Source: Desulfobacteraceae bacterium (GTDB lineage: Bacteria; Desulfobacterota; Desulfobacteria; Desulfobacterales; Desulfobacteraceae). From it: a stretch of 33,241 nt of DNA. Shown in pieces: positions 32,968-33,241 of this stretch; the stretch's first letter is position 1; each line of letters starts with the position of its first letter. The notes under the pieces are model-generated. The model was not told the DNA's origin, did not search any database, and saw only the letters and a list, made by a program, of their open reading frames with translations. The translations under genes were made by a program, and so were the position numbers. Location: positions 1 to 33,241 of the forward strand of contig JADGEQ010000060.1 of NCBI GenBank assembly GCA_016744295.1, read 5' to 3'.

Positions 32968-33068
32968 TAGTATATGAATTAATTAATCTTGAACATGGTC
33001 TGGTATTTTATTTTGCAATAAATTAAATATCGGCAGTTTGTTTCAATTTAGAGGCGTGGAAAAAAATC

Positions 33069-33241
33069 ATGGATTATTTCCTGGAATTGTTTCTTGGAGG
33101 GTTGACCAGAGGGAGTATTTATGCCCTGATAGCCCTTGGATATACCATGGTTTATGGTATTATTGAATTGATCAATTTTGCCCATGGCGAAATATATATG
33201 ATCGGTGCATTTACGGCGCTTATTGTTGCATCGGTTTTGGC
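33069..33241 (+). CDS. livH: LivH-type branched-chain amino acid ABC permease (N-terminal part, cut by window end)
   Basis: From the ATG at 33069 the frame is open to the window end (57 codons). It reads MDYFLELFLGGLTRGSIYAL, then GYTMVYGIIELINFAHGEIY and a hydrophobic segment. LxxGLxxGSxYALxALGxTMVYGIxxxINFAHGE is the hallmark start of LivH-type inner-membrane permeases. It follows the binding protein and hairpin, so livM, livG and livF are expected further on. Confidence 0.9.
   Translation, partial: MDYFLELFLGGLTRGSIYALIALGYTMVYGIIELINFAHGEIYMIGAFTALIVASVL

Noticed and set aside
1..33241. CRISPR arrays, tRNA or rRNA genes, integrase or transposase genes
   Set aside because: No regularly spaced repeats, no tRNA-like cloverleaf or rRNA segments, and no recombinase motifs were seen on either strand.

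Overview
The window looks like a chromosomal segment of a strictly anaerobic, sulfate-reducing Desulfobacterota bacterium, most likely of the Desulfobacter/Desulfobacula group. This placement is inferred from gene content: a ferredoxin-type 2-oxoacid oxidoreductase beside a molybdenum oxidoreductase with a NrfD-type anchor, a multi-haem-era style redox sensor kinase, a long YeiH-type transporter, TRAP and Liv uptake systems, and moderately AT-rich intergenic DNA. No rRNA, tRNA, CRISPR array or intact insertion sequence was seen.

Region 1 (1-7819) is a catabolic island. A MarR-type regulator runs off the left edge and is divergent from a TRAP transporter (DctP, DctQ, DctM). An acyl-CoA synthetase, an SCP2-type thiolase and an amidase-signature hydrolase follow on the same strand. 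Together they suggest uptake of an organic acid or amide, CoA activation and thiolytic cleavage; the substrate cannot be named. Bases 7820-8538 hold no intact gene, only a folded DNA element and a possible gene remnant.

Region 2 (8539-15636) is a signalling and transport unit. A sensor kinase with a periplasmic CxxCH haem motif and a sigma-54-activating response regulator overlap by 4 bases on the minus strand. Divergent from them is a consensus-matching sigma-54 promoter (12570-12585), which precedes an unusually long YeiH/PF03601-type membrane protein and three small membrane or coiled-coil proteins. The layout predicts that the two-component pair controls this operon.

Region 3 (16066-23377) is the metabolic centre. 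It is a seven-gene run: delta, alpha, beta and gamma subunits of a 2-oxoacid:ferredoxin oxidoreductase, then an iron-sulfur subunit, a molybdopterin catalytic subunit without a Tat signal, and a NrfD-like membrane anchor. The best reading is an alpha-oxidation module. The membrane Mo enzyme would oxidise an arylacetyl-CoA such as phenylacetyl-CoA to the 2-oxoacid, passing electrons to quinone. The four-subunit enzyme would decarboxylate the 2-oxoacid to the CoA ester (phenylglyoxylate to benzoyl-CoA), reducing ferredoxin. A large palindrome and a TTGACA box lie upstream and a terminator hairpin follows.

Region 4 (23601-31611) is a mixed accessory stretch: a DUF2080-type transposon-associated protein, a GNAT acetyltransferase, a DMT-family exporter, a PEP-CTERM surface protein bracketed by two copies of an approximately 87-base imperfect direct repeat, a jacalin-like protein, a 1141-residue hybrid histidine kinase with an unrecognised C-terminal region, and an ADP-ribosylglycohydrolase-like protein with altered metal motifs.

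Region 5 (31800-33241) starts a branched-chain amino-acid/aromatic-type ABC uptake operon: a periplasmic binding protein, a strong intercistronic hairpin and the beginning of a LivH-type permease cut by the window end.
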